Below are positions 7,113-7,165 of a DNA stretch of 7,165 nucleotides, piece after piece; position 1 is the first letter of the stretch, and each line of letters opens with the position of its first letter. Source of the DNA: an uncultured Spirochaetales bacterium. GTDB taxonomy: Bacteria; UBP6; UBA1177. The stretch is taken from the NCBI GenBank assembly GCA_902780365.1, contig CACZFE010000122.1, forward strand, positions 1 to 7,165, read 5' to 3'. Under the pieces are notes generated by a model. That model saw only the letters and a program-made list of their open reading frames with translations, did no database searches and was not told where the DNA came from. Position numbers and translations under genes: made by a program.

Positions 7113-7165
7113 ATGGCAGTAATAAAACTGAACAAAACAGAGCTGAAAACTCAGAAGAACCTTCT
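7113..7165 (+). CDS. atpD: V-type ATPase subunit D, 3' end missing
   Basis: Only 17 codons and a fraction are visible, reading MAVIKLNKTELKTQKNL and running off the window. The start ATG follows the atpB stop with no gap, and no good Shine-Dalgarno sequence is seen, so translation is probably coupled to atpB. The sequence fits the N-terminus of V-type subunit D (pattern IKLTKxxLKxxK), the long helical hairpin that forms the central rotor shaft, and D is the gene expected after B in this operon type. The call depends on both the short match and the gene order. Confidence 0.8.
   Translation, partial: MAVIKLNKTELKTQKNL

Noticed and set aside
1..7165. Mobile elements, CRISPR arrays, tRNA or rRNA genes
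   Set aside because: I saw no transposase or integrase motifs, regularly spaced repeats, tRNA-like cloverleafs or rRNA segments; almost all of the window is accounted for by conserved coding genes.

Overview
The window holds the 3' nine-tenths of uvrA (nucleotide excision repair), a 200-bp AT-rich intergenic stretch, and the first four genes plus the first codons of a fifth gene of a bacterial V-type (A/V-type) ATPase operon. All genes are on the + strand. The order is uvrA (5' end cut off) | gap | atpE (subunit E) - DUF2764-family gene - atpA (catalytic A subunit) - atpB (B subunit) - atpD (subunit D, cut by the window end).

This E-DUF2764-A-B-D order, with no recognisable C, F or G gene before A, is the layout known from Chlamydiae, spirochaetes, Bacteroidota and related lineages. 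It differs from the Enterococcus/Thermus/archaeal order. The A subunit has the chlamydial-like variant CGERAGEVVE in place of the common GCGERGNEM. The genes have strong Shine-Dalgarno sequences, which argues against Bacteroidota, where these are depleted. A PVC-type, spirochaete or candidate-phylum bacterium of roughly balanced GC content fits best, but the phylum cannot be fixed from this window. All three stop codons end genes at family-typical places: TAA for uvrA, atpA and atpB, TAG for atpE, TGA for the DUF2764 gene. The standard bacterial code (table 11) therefore applies.

The A and B subunits form the alternating hexamer of the soluble V1 head, D is the central rotor shaft, and E is the peripheral stalk. 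The DUF2764 protein is an operon-specific companion of unproven role. The membrane subunits I and K normally follow D and would lie beyond the window. The four genes from atpE to atpD are tightly packed (14, 14, 1 and 0 bp between them), so they are very probably one transcript. A candidate promoter and a small leader hairpin lie in the gap before atpE.

The one real anomaly is in atpE. The natural start (ATG at 2632 behind GGAGG) and the body of the gene are in the same frame, but an in-frame TAA at codon 35 (2734-2736) splits them. Coding similarity to subunit E continues directly past the stop. This is a sequence error, a genuine nonsense mutation, or less likely a recoding or reinitiation site. 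I see no previously undescribed biological system here; the rest is ordinary core-genome content.
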